In this document: piece by piece, positions 9,956 to 20,995 of the stretch
How positions within the stretch are numbered: position 1 is the stretch's first letter
Layout of the letters: each line of letters starts with the position of its first letter
Notes under the pieces: model-generated
The model's input: the letters and a program-made list of their open reading frames with translations, nothing else
Databases searched by the model: none
What the model was told of the DNA's origin: nothing
Translations under genes and position numbers: made by a program
DNA from: Rhizophagus sp. LPA8_4_AMF
Taxonomy: Eukaryota > Glomeromycota > Glomeromycetes > Glomerales > Glomeraceae
DNA length: 31,902 nt
Reading direction: 5' to 3'
Assembly: GCA_021464525.1 (NCBI GenBank)
Contig: JADRCO010000519.1
Location: 1-31,902 of the forward strand

Positions 9956-12547
9956 ATGAGAATAACTTCGATTTTTAACGTAATAGTATTATTCTCATTA
10001 TACTCTACAATAATAAATGCAGCACCTGCAGCACCCGCAGCACCCCCACTTGAAAGGCGTCAAGAACAAGATCCAGACTTTAATAATAATATTTTCACAC
10101 CCTTCAAAGCGCTAGAAGTTACTGCATCACCTATAACAAGAGAATATACTCTAACATTAGCTAAAGCAGAATTAGCTCCAGATGGGTTCTCGAGAACCGT
10201 TTGGACTTCAAATGGTCAATATCCCGGTCCCATGATACGTGCTAATAAAGGAGATCAATTGGTTATCCATGTACAAAATAATTTGGGTGATTTTTCTACG
10301 ATTCATTGGCATGGTATATTTCAAAAAGGCACTACATATTACGATGGTGTTGCTGGACAGGTGAGCTCGAGTTTTGGTTATAACTCCATAAAAGAATTTT
10401 GTCAAATATAATCATTTGTTCGTTAATAATAAATAATTGATATATGACATAAGACACAATGTCTTATCGCAACTGGTACAACGTTCACTTATAATTTCAC
10501 AGGAGGTGAACAATATGGGACTTATTGGTGGTAAGCACATAATTTACAATATTTTTTTCTTTTAGTTGTATTATGATTTTTCTTTACGAGTTTTCTATTA
10601 TAGGCACTCCCATTTCAGATCCCAATATGTGGACGGGATTAGAGGTCCATTAATGTATGTATAGTATATACGTCATTGTGTATGTGTAATTGTGTATACG
10701 TACGCAATTGTATAGTTAAATATTTTAAACATTTTTAATAGTATTCATGATCCGAAAGACCCTTACCTAAATGACTACGATGAAGAGTTTGTAATGACTT
10801 TATCGGATTGGCACCATGACACATCGGAGTCATTAGTAGCAAAGAGAATGGCGAAAGGTTATCGTGGATTCAATGTAAATTATTTTATTTTTCCTAAAGA
10901 AAAAATAAATATTCTTATATTTTATTGAAATGCGAATTTATATATGCAATAGCCTGTCCCCGACTCAGGGCTTATTAGTGGTCGTGGAAGATACGATTGT
11001 ACTAAAGCACCTCCAGGTTCCACATGTACACCAGATAACCCATTGGCTGTTTATATTGTTGAAAAAGGGAAACGCTATCGTTTCCGTATTATCAATACAA
11101 GGTAAATTCTATTCGAATTCAATTAAAATTTTATCTCGTAGTTTATACATATTAAAAGGTGGTTTAAAAAATTTCTTTAAAAATAATTAGCGCGGAAGCA
11201 CCTTTTACTTTCTCGATTGATCAGCATCCACTAAGAATAATTGAAGTAGAAGGTGAAAATATCAAGCCCGTAACTTTAAACAAGATAAATATAGCCGTTG
11301 GTCAACGCTATTCTGTAATAGTTAATGCCGATAAAGAAGTTAATAATTTCTGGATTCGAGCTACAATTGTCAAACAATGCATACATGTTACACCAGAAAC
11401 CATTAATGTAAATTCATCATTAAATTATAAAGTATCTGGTATATTTAGATATAACGGAGCTCCTGATGCCTACCCAACTACACAAGAATGGGACGAAAAA
11501 ATTCTTAATTGTAGAGATGTAGATCATAATATATTAAAATTAAATCCACCTAGACCTCCACCAGGTACTCCAACAGATAATTTCACTCTTCTTATTACAT
11601 TTGGTGATATTGAAGGTGTTGGTCACGCTCTGGTAAATGGTTCGCCTTTCAAACCGGATTTAGAGGATCCCACCGCAAATAAACTTATGTCTGGTGGAGA
11701 TGAAACTCCTGCCATGTTAGAACAGGATCAAAATGCTTTTGTTTATGATACTCAAAACGGTGTTGTTGAAATTTCTTTAATCAGTAAGTTTGGATAATTT
11801 TATTTCTTTTTTCACGAAACTAGTTCTTTTTTTTTTTAATATTTACTAAATAATTGATTTTTTAGACGACAATATGGCGACACATCCTTTCCATTTGGTA
11901 ACGTATATCATGACTATTATTAATTACTCATCACCAATATTATGATATAATACTAAATTTTTATTTTCTTTCCTTGTTATAAGCACGGACATAATTTCTT
12001 CATCATGGGTCATGGTGCAGGTAAAACACCTGATCCAACACAATTTAATTTGGTAGACCCTGCTGTACGTGATACTATAACCGTTGCTGGTGATTCGTAA
12101 GTATCTTAAAAAATGAAAAGGTATAATACTTATAATTCACATAATTCATTTTTCTATTTTTTAGATGGGCTGTAATTAGATATTATATTGATAATCCTGG
12201 TATATGGGCTTTCCATTGTCATATTGAGGTAAATTTTTACATGAACTTTTTTAAAAAAATTTTTACATCTATGCTGAAAGTATTTTCCTCAAATGCAGTG
12301 GCACGTTGAAATGGGAATGGTAGGACAACTTATAGAAAGGCCCAGTGAATTAAAAGGTGACCCGATACCGCAACATCTAAAGACTATTTGTCCTGCCGAT
12401 CCAGATGATGATCTTTATAATAATAATACTACCGCTACCGCTAAGAAAAGATCATTAAAAGCATATAAAAATTATTATAAACGGTCTGATGTTCCTAACC
12501 ATTCCCGTCATGTCAGATATAAATTTATGCGTGGAAGTGCTTATTAA
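9956..12547 (+). CDS. Secreted multicopper oxidase (laccase/ferroxidase type), intact copy
   Basis: This enzyme oxidises phenols or metal ions at a type 1 copper and reduces oxygen to water at a trinuclear site; it is probably secreted. Ten exons: 9956-10360, 10454-10530, 10604-10654, 10742-10874, 10953-11101, 11191-11783, 11866-11897, 11984-12096, 12165-12228, 12299-12547; 621 residues. A signal peptide (about 1-22) and a Kex2-like LERRQ pro-site come first. Ligands are HWHG (H117, H119), HSHF (H162, H164), HPFHLHGH (H476, H479, H481) and HCHIEWHVEMGM (H535, C536, H537, H541), with M546 as the likely axial residue. All ten His and the Cys are present. There is no C-terminal membrane anchor, unlike Fet3; instead there is a basic tail with KKR (588-590) and KR (600-601). 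The position of the Fet3 iron-site Glu (SEWYH) reads SDWHH, so ferroxidase activity is uncertain. Confidence 0.9.
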
Positions 12548-13496
12548 GAGGTGACGTGTAAAATAAGGATTTTGGATTGAATTTGAAGAAGAGAATAGAG
12601 AAGTAGTTTACTTTGCGGAAATTTTATTATAATGTAATATTTTTTTATTTCGTTCGGGAATTTAATTTTTTATTTTATTTTATTTATTATATTATTTATT
12701 TATTTTTGTAAAAACTTTCGTTTGTATATAGAAGAGATGATTTTTTTTTTTTGTAAAATAAGGAGGGAAAACCAACAAGGGGAAAGAGTTTATCATTATT
12801 TATTTTTCTTATTAGACGCATACGATACTCGCTATTTTTTTTTATAGAGTCGAATCAATGAAATTTTTCTTTCGATTTTAATATATATATATTTATATTA
12901 ACGTTTGTTTCGATAAATGTTTTTTTTTAATGAAAACTCGATCAAAAAAGAAAGGGTTTGTCCCTTCATATGACGGAATAAAAATTCTTTCCTTTAAATT
13001 AAAATTCATAAAATCAATAGGATTTTTATTACAAGAGTTACTAGTCGTTCTCAATAAAAATAATCTATCTAATAATGCACATAAATAATCATAAACGAAT
13101 TATTAAAATTATCATAAAATATCACATTTGGTAATAAAAATTATCCCGGTTTATCACTCAACCAAAATTTTGTATGTGACTAAGCATTCTTAAATGTGTC
13201 CTTCGTCGATAATAATTGTCCGGAGCGTAGCGAAGGACTTTCTATTGTAGAGCACTTATAACGAATTAATGATTTTTGGATTAACCCATGAAATTTTCCT
13301 TATGTCCATCCGCTGACGTCACCTCCCTAATTACCCCTGTTTTTTCCTTTTTTGATTATGCATCACTTTTTACTGATGATTTTGTAACACTGCTTATTTT
13401 ATTTGGAGCTACGTATTTTTTAATCAATTTTTTTTTTAATAAAAAAGATACCGAGTAAATAAGCGCGACGGACTTTAACGGTTTCCGTTTTCCTAG
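12548..13496. other. Oxidase 1 3' flank and copy-specific insert
   Basis: No gene is visible. Up to about 13086 this is duplicated 3' flank shared with the second unit. After a short homologous bridge (about 13135-13183, GGTTTATC...AAAATTTTGTATGT), sequence from about 13185 to 13504 has no counterpart in the second unit. Confidence 0.55.
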
Positions 13497-13504
13497 TTAT
13501 TTAT
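13185..13504. repeat. About 320-bp insertion present only in unit 1
   Basis: Unit 2 reads directly from TTTGTATGTTCTTAA into AGGTCG (20643-20660), while unit 1 is interrupted by about 320 bases between the matching ends. The insert opens with an inverted pair (GTCCTTCG at 13198, CGAAGGAC at 13231-13238) around GTCCGGAGCGTAGCG. It also holds a perfect TGACGTCA at 13314-13321. This suggests a small non-autonomous element, or alternatively a deletion in unit 2. I see no clear terminal repeats spanning the whole insert. Confidence 0.45.
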
Positions 13505-13855
13505 ATGATAAGGTCGCTTCAACGCTTCCTTGCGGATTCTCTGCGAACGTAAAGAAAGATATTGTTTCTAATAATGTTTCTAAAATTAAATTATTAATTA
13601 TTACATAATTATTAATTACAAATTCCTTGCTAATTATATTATTATTTTGTTCATTACGGAATCTACGTTTCTCATTACCTTGTAGACGGACGCTAACTAC
13701 AGCAAGTATAAGAATTATATAGACTGCGAAAGGCAACTGCAAACTGATGGGATAATTTGAAAATGAGAAGATATGAGTACAGCTATAGAAAATCCAGGCT
13801 TGGCTCGGTTCCGAGTTGTTTTGGTCGGTGTCGTCTCCAGTAAAAAGAGACGCGT
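13505..13855. repeat. Outlying duplicated block, first copy
   Basis: About 350 bases match 20653-20995 (AAGGTCG.TTC.A.GCTTCCTTG.GGATTCTCTG at the start, CTCCAGTAAAAAGAGACGC at the end). It shows that the duplicated unit once extended further 3' than the clean homology around the oxidase. The minus-strand open frame here is not kept in the second copy, so it is unlikely to be coding. It includes the palindrome CTCGGTTCCGAG at about 13803-13814. Confidence 0.75.
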
Positions 13856-15851
13856 TAGGATTCTGCGCGATCGGGACGAAGAAATGATAACCGCAAAAGT
13901 TGTTGTACGATAGTTAAGTTTTTAGCACTTCGTAAATGTTTATTCGTAGATTAGTTTTGTTATAGTTTAGTCATTAAAATTTTTTCCCGACTCAGATTAT
14001 TTTATTTTACTTACAATCTTTGCTGTGGGTTTGGACTTTTGTCTAAATTACCGTACTCTAGCTGAAGCTACGGTTGAACTGCTGGTAGGCTTGGACTAAT
14101 CTTGGACTTCGGATTGGTCTGGTATTAATTGGTTTGCGGGTGTTGTGCATACCCTTCTCTCTATACCTTATTTCTGAGTTCTGACCCTTGGTTGGTACTA
14201 CTACTACTGTCAGGTAAGGTATATCATTTCTTTTTTTGTTATTATTTATTTTTACTTTGAAATGATTATATATAAATTTGTAGAGATATAAACTGAAATA
14301 TTTTGTATATTATTAAAAGAAAAAGGTTATTTCAACATAATTACATAAATAAAAAGTATGTACTAATAATTAATAAATAATATATTTACAAAAAATTTAT
14401 AAAATCGTGAGAATATTCTAATAAATTTTCCTTACTATTTTCTTATAATACTGCAAGAATTTTAAGATGAAAAAATTTTTTCTCAAAGATAAACATTATA
14501 ACGTACATTCATCATTTGTAGTGTAAACATAATATGATTAAATTTTGATAAATCATATTTTGTAGTCAAAAAATATCTCAATTCAAAATATCTTATAATT
14601 CTAAATCGTAGCTATTACTGGAAGTATAATACTGAGGCTTTTGGTTCTTATGATGTGAAGTGCATTGACGCTTATCCGTTTTTCTAACGATCAAAGGATT
14701 CTGAAAAAATAATTTCTACCAACATGTTTTTTTGTAATAAGCTCGTAAACAGTTTGATAACAATGTCTTTAGTATTTAAAGATACTGTATATGTACAAAA
14801 CAATTTATATACATATATATAATAATGAAAATTAAACTGCTTAAATACATAAATAAAAGATGATAAAATTTTACAGTAAGAAACAGCCGCACGATACCTG
14901 TTCAGGTGATTTGGGTCATTATGTCAAATATTCGATAAATTATATATTTTTATTAACTAAAAATATAAAAAATTCGGCATATTCAAAATATATATTGTAT
15001 ATCGTTTCAATCAGCCGAAAGTTTGAGAATTTAAACCCTTCAAAAACCAAAACGTAAATGTTTCCAATAATGTACAAGGCATAGAAAGGGTCTATAGTAG
15101 CTTTTAAAATTCAATACAATGTTAAATAAATGCGCTGAAATTGAGACTCATAGATGTCAACTGTCAAGTGATCTGCTGTGCCGGATAATGCCGGCAAAGA
15201 CTAAGTTAATTCCGGCTGGAATTAGGATGGTATCGTTTATTAATTATCACGAATAAATAAATATGACTGGTCTATAATCAAACTTCGTTTATAGCGAAAT
15301 TTATAATAAAGTCGGTATATAGTGATAAAGTTAATTATAAAAGGTTTTGGTTTGTTATGAGCCAAAATTGGTTTATCCCGAATCGTTATTTCGAGTTATG
15401 ACTGTATACATCCGAATTTATACTTATTTCCCGGTCTCATATAGATAGCCTCTAATTTTAGTTAAAATAGTTAAAAATAGTTAATCACATGTTAAATCTA
15501 ATGAGTAACACGCTCCTGGGAAGGCCTTTTCCCTTCGGGTATTATTTCCAACTCCTCATGAAATAAATACTTATCCACATTTAGATTAGGTGTTACATGT
15601 CATAAAACAAGAGTCATATGACTGATAAGTGATTAATCCGGTATCACGTGATTTCAAATATTGAAGTAATTTTAATTTTGATGTACGATTTGAATTACTT
15701 CCAAATGAATTAGAATCCTTTTTATAATACAAATTGGACAAAACACATACTACGAATCCCACTTTTCTTGTGATCCTTTGATAGTAAATTTTGTAAAAGG
15801 AGATTAGGTAAAAACAATGAAAATATGAAATTATTAAAAAAAAAATATACC
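13856..15851. other. Gene-free spacer between the two oxidase units
   Basis: No gene is supported. 13856-14220 is less A/T-rich than its surroundings and ends in a good splice-donor-like CAGGTAAGG, so it might be the transcribed leader of an unknown unit, but no coding frame follows. 14230-15060 is plain A/T sequence. 15190-15225 repeats the CCGGCAAA...AATTCCGGCTGGAATT signature seen near 8300. 15262-15404 is a segment flanked by direct repeats. 15518-15533 is a G+C-rich foldback (GGGAAGGCCTTTTCCC), and an ATCACGTG box lies at 15643-15650. Confidence 0.5.
15262..15404. mobile_element. Possible short transposon remnant flanked by 8-bp repeats
   Basis: TATGACTG occurs at 15262-15269 and again at 15397-15404, bracketing a 127-base segment. 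The segment contains phrases such as ACTTCGTTTATAGCGAAATTT and TCGTTATTTCGAGTTATGAC, which resemble ends of pogo-like elements. An 8-bp direct repeat would instead suit a hAT-type insertion. I could not find convincing inverted termini. Low confidence. Confidence 0.3.
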
Positions 15852-16557
15852 AAATAAATAAATATTTAAATTAGTCTTATTTACTAATTACAGACGGATT
15901 CTTTTTGATCCCGAGTGGCTTAAATCGTAAGGCTTTGCGGAAAATAAGATTTTTGTTTTATAAAGTTATGGCTTTGTGAATTTTTTTTTTTATAACTGAG
16001 AAAAAATGGAAACCCGAAAATCCGAAAAAAGTGATTACCGTGATTGCCGTTAATTCGATCTTTTTAGGGCTTTTTTCTTTGAACGAGCGATTGTTAATTC
16101 GATGGCTTCCTTAATTTGAATCAAAATATTTTTTTTGGCCCAAATCAAAAATATGATCGCAAAAAAACCAAAAAAAAAAATCGGATTGCAAAGATCGACT
16201 TTTGCAAAAAAAAGCTTAACCTTCTGTGGCTAATTACAGAAGAAGAATTTTTATTATATAATTAGGCATGGCTTAGTATTCAATTCATTCATTTTTTTTT
16301 TTTTAAAAAAAAAAATGATTGTTTTTAAATGTCATAATATAAAACAATATAAAATAAAATACGTTTAAAAATAAAACACGGGCGTATTTAGAAGAAAGTT
16401 CGGATTTATTATAACCAAAAAAAAAGGATGACGTTTGATTAATCGCTTTCAAATTTGACAATTAATTTAATTTGAATAATAAAAATTGCGCTGTTTTTGC
16501 TTTGATCGGTTTGATTATCAAAAAAAAAAACAAATTCCAATCTGAATAAAAAGAAAT

Positions 16558-16565
16558 TATAAATA
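16558..16565 (+). promoter_or_regulatory. TATA-like box of oxidase 2
   Basis: TATAAATA lies about 100 bases before the ATG at 16662, inside the same conserved block as in unit 1. The promoter-proximal region is therefore still intact even though the coding region is damaged. Confidence 0.45.
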
Positions 16566-16661
16566 GCATTTTTCAAATCGTTCTTTTTTTGCATCTCAAT
16601 TTTGTTTAATTCTCAGAATTGTTTCAAAAAAAAAAGAAATTTTTTTTTTTTTATAACAAAA

Positions 16662-19249
16662 ATGAGAATAACTTCGATTTTTAACGTAATAGTATTATTC
16701 TCATTATACTCAACAATAATAAATGCAACACCTACAGCATCCGCGGCACCTACACTTGAAAAGCGTCAAGAAACTGAACAAGATCCAGGCTTTAATACTA
16801 ATATTTTCACATCCTTCAAACCACTAGAAGTTACTGCATCACCTATAACAAGAGAATATACTCTAAAATTAGCTAAAGCAGAATTATCTCCAGATGGGTT
16901 CTCGAGAATCGTTTGGACTTCAAATGGTCAATTTCCTGGTCCCATGATACGTGCTAATAAAGGAGATCAAATAGTTATTAATGTACAAAATAATTTGAAA
17001 GATTTTACTACGATTCATTGGCATAGTATATTTCAAAAAGGCACTACATTTTACGATGGTGTTGCTGGACAGGTGAGCTCGAGTTTTGGTTATAACTCCG
17101 TTAAAAGAATTTTGTCAAATATAATCATTTTGTTCGTTAACAATAAATAACTGATATATAACATAAGACACAATGCCTTATCCCAACTGGTACAACGTTC
17201 ACTTATAATTTCACAGTAGGTAAACAATATGGGACTTATTGGTGGTAAGCACATAATTTACAATATTTTTTTGTTTAGTCGTATTATGATTTTTCTTTAC
17301 GAAGTTTTGTATTATAGGCACTCCCATTTCAGGTCCCAATATGTGGACGGGCTTATAGGTCCATTAATGTATGTTATAGTATATACGTCATTGTGTATGT
17401 GTAATTGTGTATACGTACGTAATTGTATAGTTAAGTGGTTTAAACATTTTAATAGTATTCATGATCCGAAAGATCCTTACTTAAATGAATACGATGAAGA
17501 GTTTGTAATGACTTTATCGGATTGGTACCATGTAGGTTCGGAGCAATTAGTAAAAATGAGAATGACGCTAGGTTATCATGGATTCAATGTAAATTAATTT
17601 ATTTTTTCCTAAAAAAAAAACATTGCTCTTTACATTTTATTGAAATGCTTTATATATGTAATAGCCAATCCCCGACTCTGGGCTTATTAGCGGTCGTGGA
17701 AGATACAATTGTTCTGTAAAACTTAATGGTACCAAATGTACATCAGATACCCCATTGGCTCTATATTGTTGAAAAGGGAAACCGCTATCGTTTCCGTATT
17801 ATCAATGAATACAAGGTAAATACTAGAATTCAATTAAAATTTTGTATCATGGTTTATCGTGATTTAAAAATTTCTTTAAAAATAATTAGCGCGGAAGCAC
17901 CTTTTACTTTCTCGATTGATCAGCATCCACTAAGAATAATTGAAGTAGAAGGTGAAAATATCAAGCCCGTAACTTTAAACAAGATAAATATAGCCGTTGG
18001 TCAACGCTATTCTGTAATAGTTAATGCCGATAAAGAAGTTAATAATTTCTGGATTCGAGCTACAATCGTCAAACAATGCATACATATTTTACCAGATACC
18101 ATTAATTCAAATTCATCAATAAATTATGAAGTATCTGGTATATTAAGATATAACGGAGCTCCTGATACCTACCCAACTACACAAGATTGGGAAGAAAAAA
18201 TCCTTAATTGTAGAGATGTAGATCATAATATATTAAAATTAAATCCACCCAGATCTCCACCAGGTATTCCAACAGATAATTTCACCCTTCTTATTACATT
18301 TGGTGTTGTTGATGGTGTTGGTCACGCTCTGGTAAATGGTTCGACTTTCAAGCCGGATTTAGAGAATCCCACCGCAAATAAACTTATGTATGGTGGAGAT
18401 GAAACTCCTAGCATGTTAGAACAGAATCAAAATGCTTTCACATATGACACTCAAAACGGTGTTGTTGAAATTACTTTAATCAGTAAGTTTTGAATGATTT
18501 TATTTTTTTTTCCACGAACCTGTTCCTTTCTTTTTTTTTTTATATTTACTAAAATAATTGATTTTTTAGACGACAATATAGCGACACATCCTTTCCATTT
18601 TGTATGACTACAGTATTATCAATTACTCATCACCAATATTATGATATTATACTAAATTTTTCTTTTCCTTTCTTGTTATAAGCACGGACACAATTTCTTC
18701 ATCATGGGTCATGGTGCAGGTAGAACACCTGATCCAACACAATTTAATTTGGTAGACCCTGCTGTACGTGATACTATAACGGTTGCTGGTGATTCGTAAG
18801 TATCTTGAAAATGAAAAGGTATAATACCTATAATTCACGTATTTCATTTTTCTATTTTTTAGATGGGCTGTAATTAGATATAATATTGATAATCCTGGTA
18901 TATGGGCTTTCTATGATCATAATGAGGTAAATTTATACATAAACTTTAAACAAAATTTTAAAAACTTTTACATCTACGCTGAAAGTATTTTCCTCAAATA
19001 CAGTGGCACGTTGAAATGGGAATGGTAGGACAACTTATAGAAAGACCCAGTGAATTAAAAGGTAACCCGATACCGCCACAAGTAAAGAGCATATGTCCTC
19101 TAGATAATGATGATGATGATGACAATAATAATAATAATACCGCTAAGAAAAGATCATTAAAAGTATATAAAAATTATTATAAACGCTCTGATGTTCCTAA
19201 CCATTCCCGTCATGTCAGATATAAATTTATGCGTGGAAGTGCTTATTAG
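16662..19249 (+). pseudogene. Multicopper oxidase, second copy, damaged at exon 5 and type 1 copper site
   Basis: Paralog of the 9956-12547 gene. Exons: 16662-17072, 17168-17244, 17318-17368, 17456-17588, 17665-17815, 17890-18482, 18570-18601, 18683-18795, 18863-18926, 19004-19249, all with GT-AG borders. The signal peptide and LEKRQ pro-site are kept. Exon 5 has small indels: the normal frame meets TGA at 17770-17772, and the exon is 151 instead of 149 bases. The first ligand motif reads HWHS instead of HWHG. HPFH.HGH is kept apart from Leu to Phe. The HCHIE motif has become YDHNE, removing the type 1 Cys and one type 3 His. The C-terminal basic tail is almost unchanged. Even if translated, it could not form a normal type 1 copper centre. 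It is most simply a recent pseudogene; an expressed truncated or non-catalytic protein is possible but unproven. Confidence 0.85.
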
Positions 19250-19778
19250 AGGTGACGTGTAAAATAAGGATTTTGGGATTGAATTTGAAGAAGAAAATAG
19301 AGAAGAAAGAAGATTATTTTGCGGAAATTTTATTATAATGTAAATTTAATTTTTTATTTTATTTATTATATTTATTTATTTTTGTAAAAACTTTCGTTTG
19401 TATAATAGAAGAGATGATTTTTTTTTCCGTAAAATAAGGAGGGAAAACAAACAAACAAAGGCAAGAATTTATCATTATTTATTTTCTTACTAGACACATA
19501 TGATACGCGCGCGCTATTTTTTTTTTTTTATAGAGTCGAATCGATGAGTCTTTTCTTTTCGATTATAATATATATATATTTATATTAACATTTGTTTCGA
19601 TAAGTGTTTTTTTTTAATGAAAACTCGATCAAAAAAAGAAAGGGATTATCCCTTCATATGACGGAATAAAAATTCTTTTCTTTTAATTAAAATTCATAAA
19701 ATCAATAGGATGAGTTTTATTACAAGAGTTTATACTAGTCGTTCTCAATAAATATAATCAATCAATAATGCACATAAA

Positions 19779-20652
19779 GGAAATTACGTCGAAATATTAA
19801 AACACTTCGGAGAGAATTTTTGTACCAAATTGATGATTATTTGAATTGGGCGTATTTTTGTGTTTTTTATAGATTAGTTTTTGTATGGGTGAAGCTAACG
19901 TTTTTTAATTTTTTTTTTCATTAGAAATGAAAATTACTTTCCATTTTTGACATTTTAGATTTAAATTTTTTTCTTTTTTCATAGTGTTTCTTTTGAAAAA
20001 AAATTTCAAAATAAAAATGGAAATTACATTCTATTTTTGGTCTGAATTTTTTTCTCTTTTCGTAAATCAAAAGTTGTTTTATTTAATAACTGATAATACA
20101 GTTACTAATGTGATAGATAAATTAAAAAGAAAATTTCAATTAAAAATATAATTATTCCTAAAAAAGAAATTTTTATCTCATTTTAACTTAGTAGAAGTTT
20201 TAAAATTATGAAAAAAAGGTCATGTTAAAATAAGATTATTGAACTAGTCTAAAATGAAGACAATAATAAAATTTTTGTTCTAAAAAAGAAAACTTTTGCA
20301 AAAGAACTTTTTTATAAAAAAAAAAATGTCAACCACTATTTAGGATGGAGCCATACTATGAGCAGAGCAACATCGTGGAAAAATCTGGATATTTTTAATC
20401 CAATTTCCGTTAAAGCAAAATGAAAAAATGATTAAAGAATATGAAAGTTTACAAGAAGAAAATAGAACTAAGCTTAAAAAATATCTCATTGATATTTAAA
20501 TTCACTTATTTTTAAAGATCAATTGTAACAACTGATATTTATTACCAAAAAAAATAAAATCATATGATTCTATAACAGATAATGTTAACGGTAGTACAAA
20601 TACTTGGATTATCTTATAATTCTGGTTTATCGATCAAAATTTTGTATGTTCT
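19779..20652. other. Gene-free stretch after oxidase 2
   Basis: A/T-rich with no supportable gene. It contains an imperfect internal direct repeat at about 19925-20060 (GAAAATTACTTTCCATTTTTG and ATGGAAATTACATTCTATTTT phrases). A 19-codon frame at 20428 is too short to call. Sequence from about 20615 resembles the bridge at 13135-13183. Confidence 0.5.
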
Positions 20653-20995
20653 TAAGGTCGTTTCGATGCTTCCTTGGGGATTCTCTGTCAACGTAAAAAA
20701 AGGTATCGTTTCCAATAATGTTTTTAAAATTAAATTATTAAATATTTACATAATTATTAATTACAAAATTCTTTGTTAATTATATTATTTTGTTTCATTA
20801 TGGAATCTACTTTCTCGCTACCTTGTAGACGGAAACTAACTACAGCAAGAATAAAAATTATACAAATAGACTGCGAAAAGCAAACTGCAAACTGATGCGA
20901 TAATTGAAAAGAGAAGATATGCGTACAGCTATAGAAAACTCTGGCTTGGCTCAGTTCCGAGTTGTCTTGATGTCACCTCCAGTAAAAAGAGACGC
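20653..20995. repeat. Outlying duplicated block, second copy
   Basis: Matches 13505-13855 through most of its length, ending at CTCCAGTAAAAAGAGACGC. It lies about 875 bases beyond the end of the clean duplication, compared with about 420 in unit 1, because different DNA was gained or lost between the blocks. The reading frame open in the first block is broken here. Confidence 0.75.

Larger units (their letters stand above)
8981..13086. repeat. Tandem duplication, first arm (oxidase unit 1)
   Basis: About 4.1 kb, paired with 15852-19778. Homology begins abruptly at AATAAATATTTAA.TTAG and runs through the promoter, all ten exons and nine introns of the oxidase gene, and the 3' flank to AATAATGCACATAAA. 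The copies differ mostly by substitutions and homopolymer-length changes, so the duplication covers the gene with its own regulatory DNA. It predates several independent indels in each arm. Confidence 0.9.
15852..19778. repeat. Tandem duplication, second arm (oxidase unit 2)
   Basis: This is the direct-orientation partner of 8981-13086, about 6.8 kb downstream. Upstream DNA, all splice sites and the 3' flank are recognisable. Exons 2, 3, 4, 6, 7, 8 and 9 have exactly the same lengths as in unit 1 (77, 51, 133, 593, 32, 113 and 64 bases). Length changes are confined to exons 1, 5 and 10 and to introns and flanks. Confidence 0.9.

Noticed and set aside
13497-13742. 81-codon minus-strand frame starting MQLPFAVYIILILAVVSV (signal-peptide-like)
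   Set aside because: The duplicated block at 20653-20995 does not keep the frame, and the rest is A/T-rich low complexity. Not supported as a gene.
13856-14220. Less A/T-rich stretch ending in a donor-like CAGGTAAGG
   Set aside because: It could be a non-coding leader exon, but no coding exon or acceptor-linked frame was found downstream.
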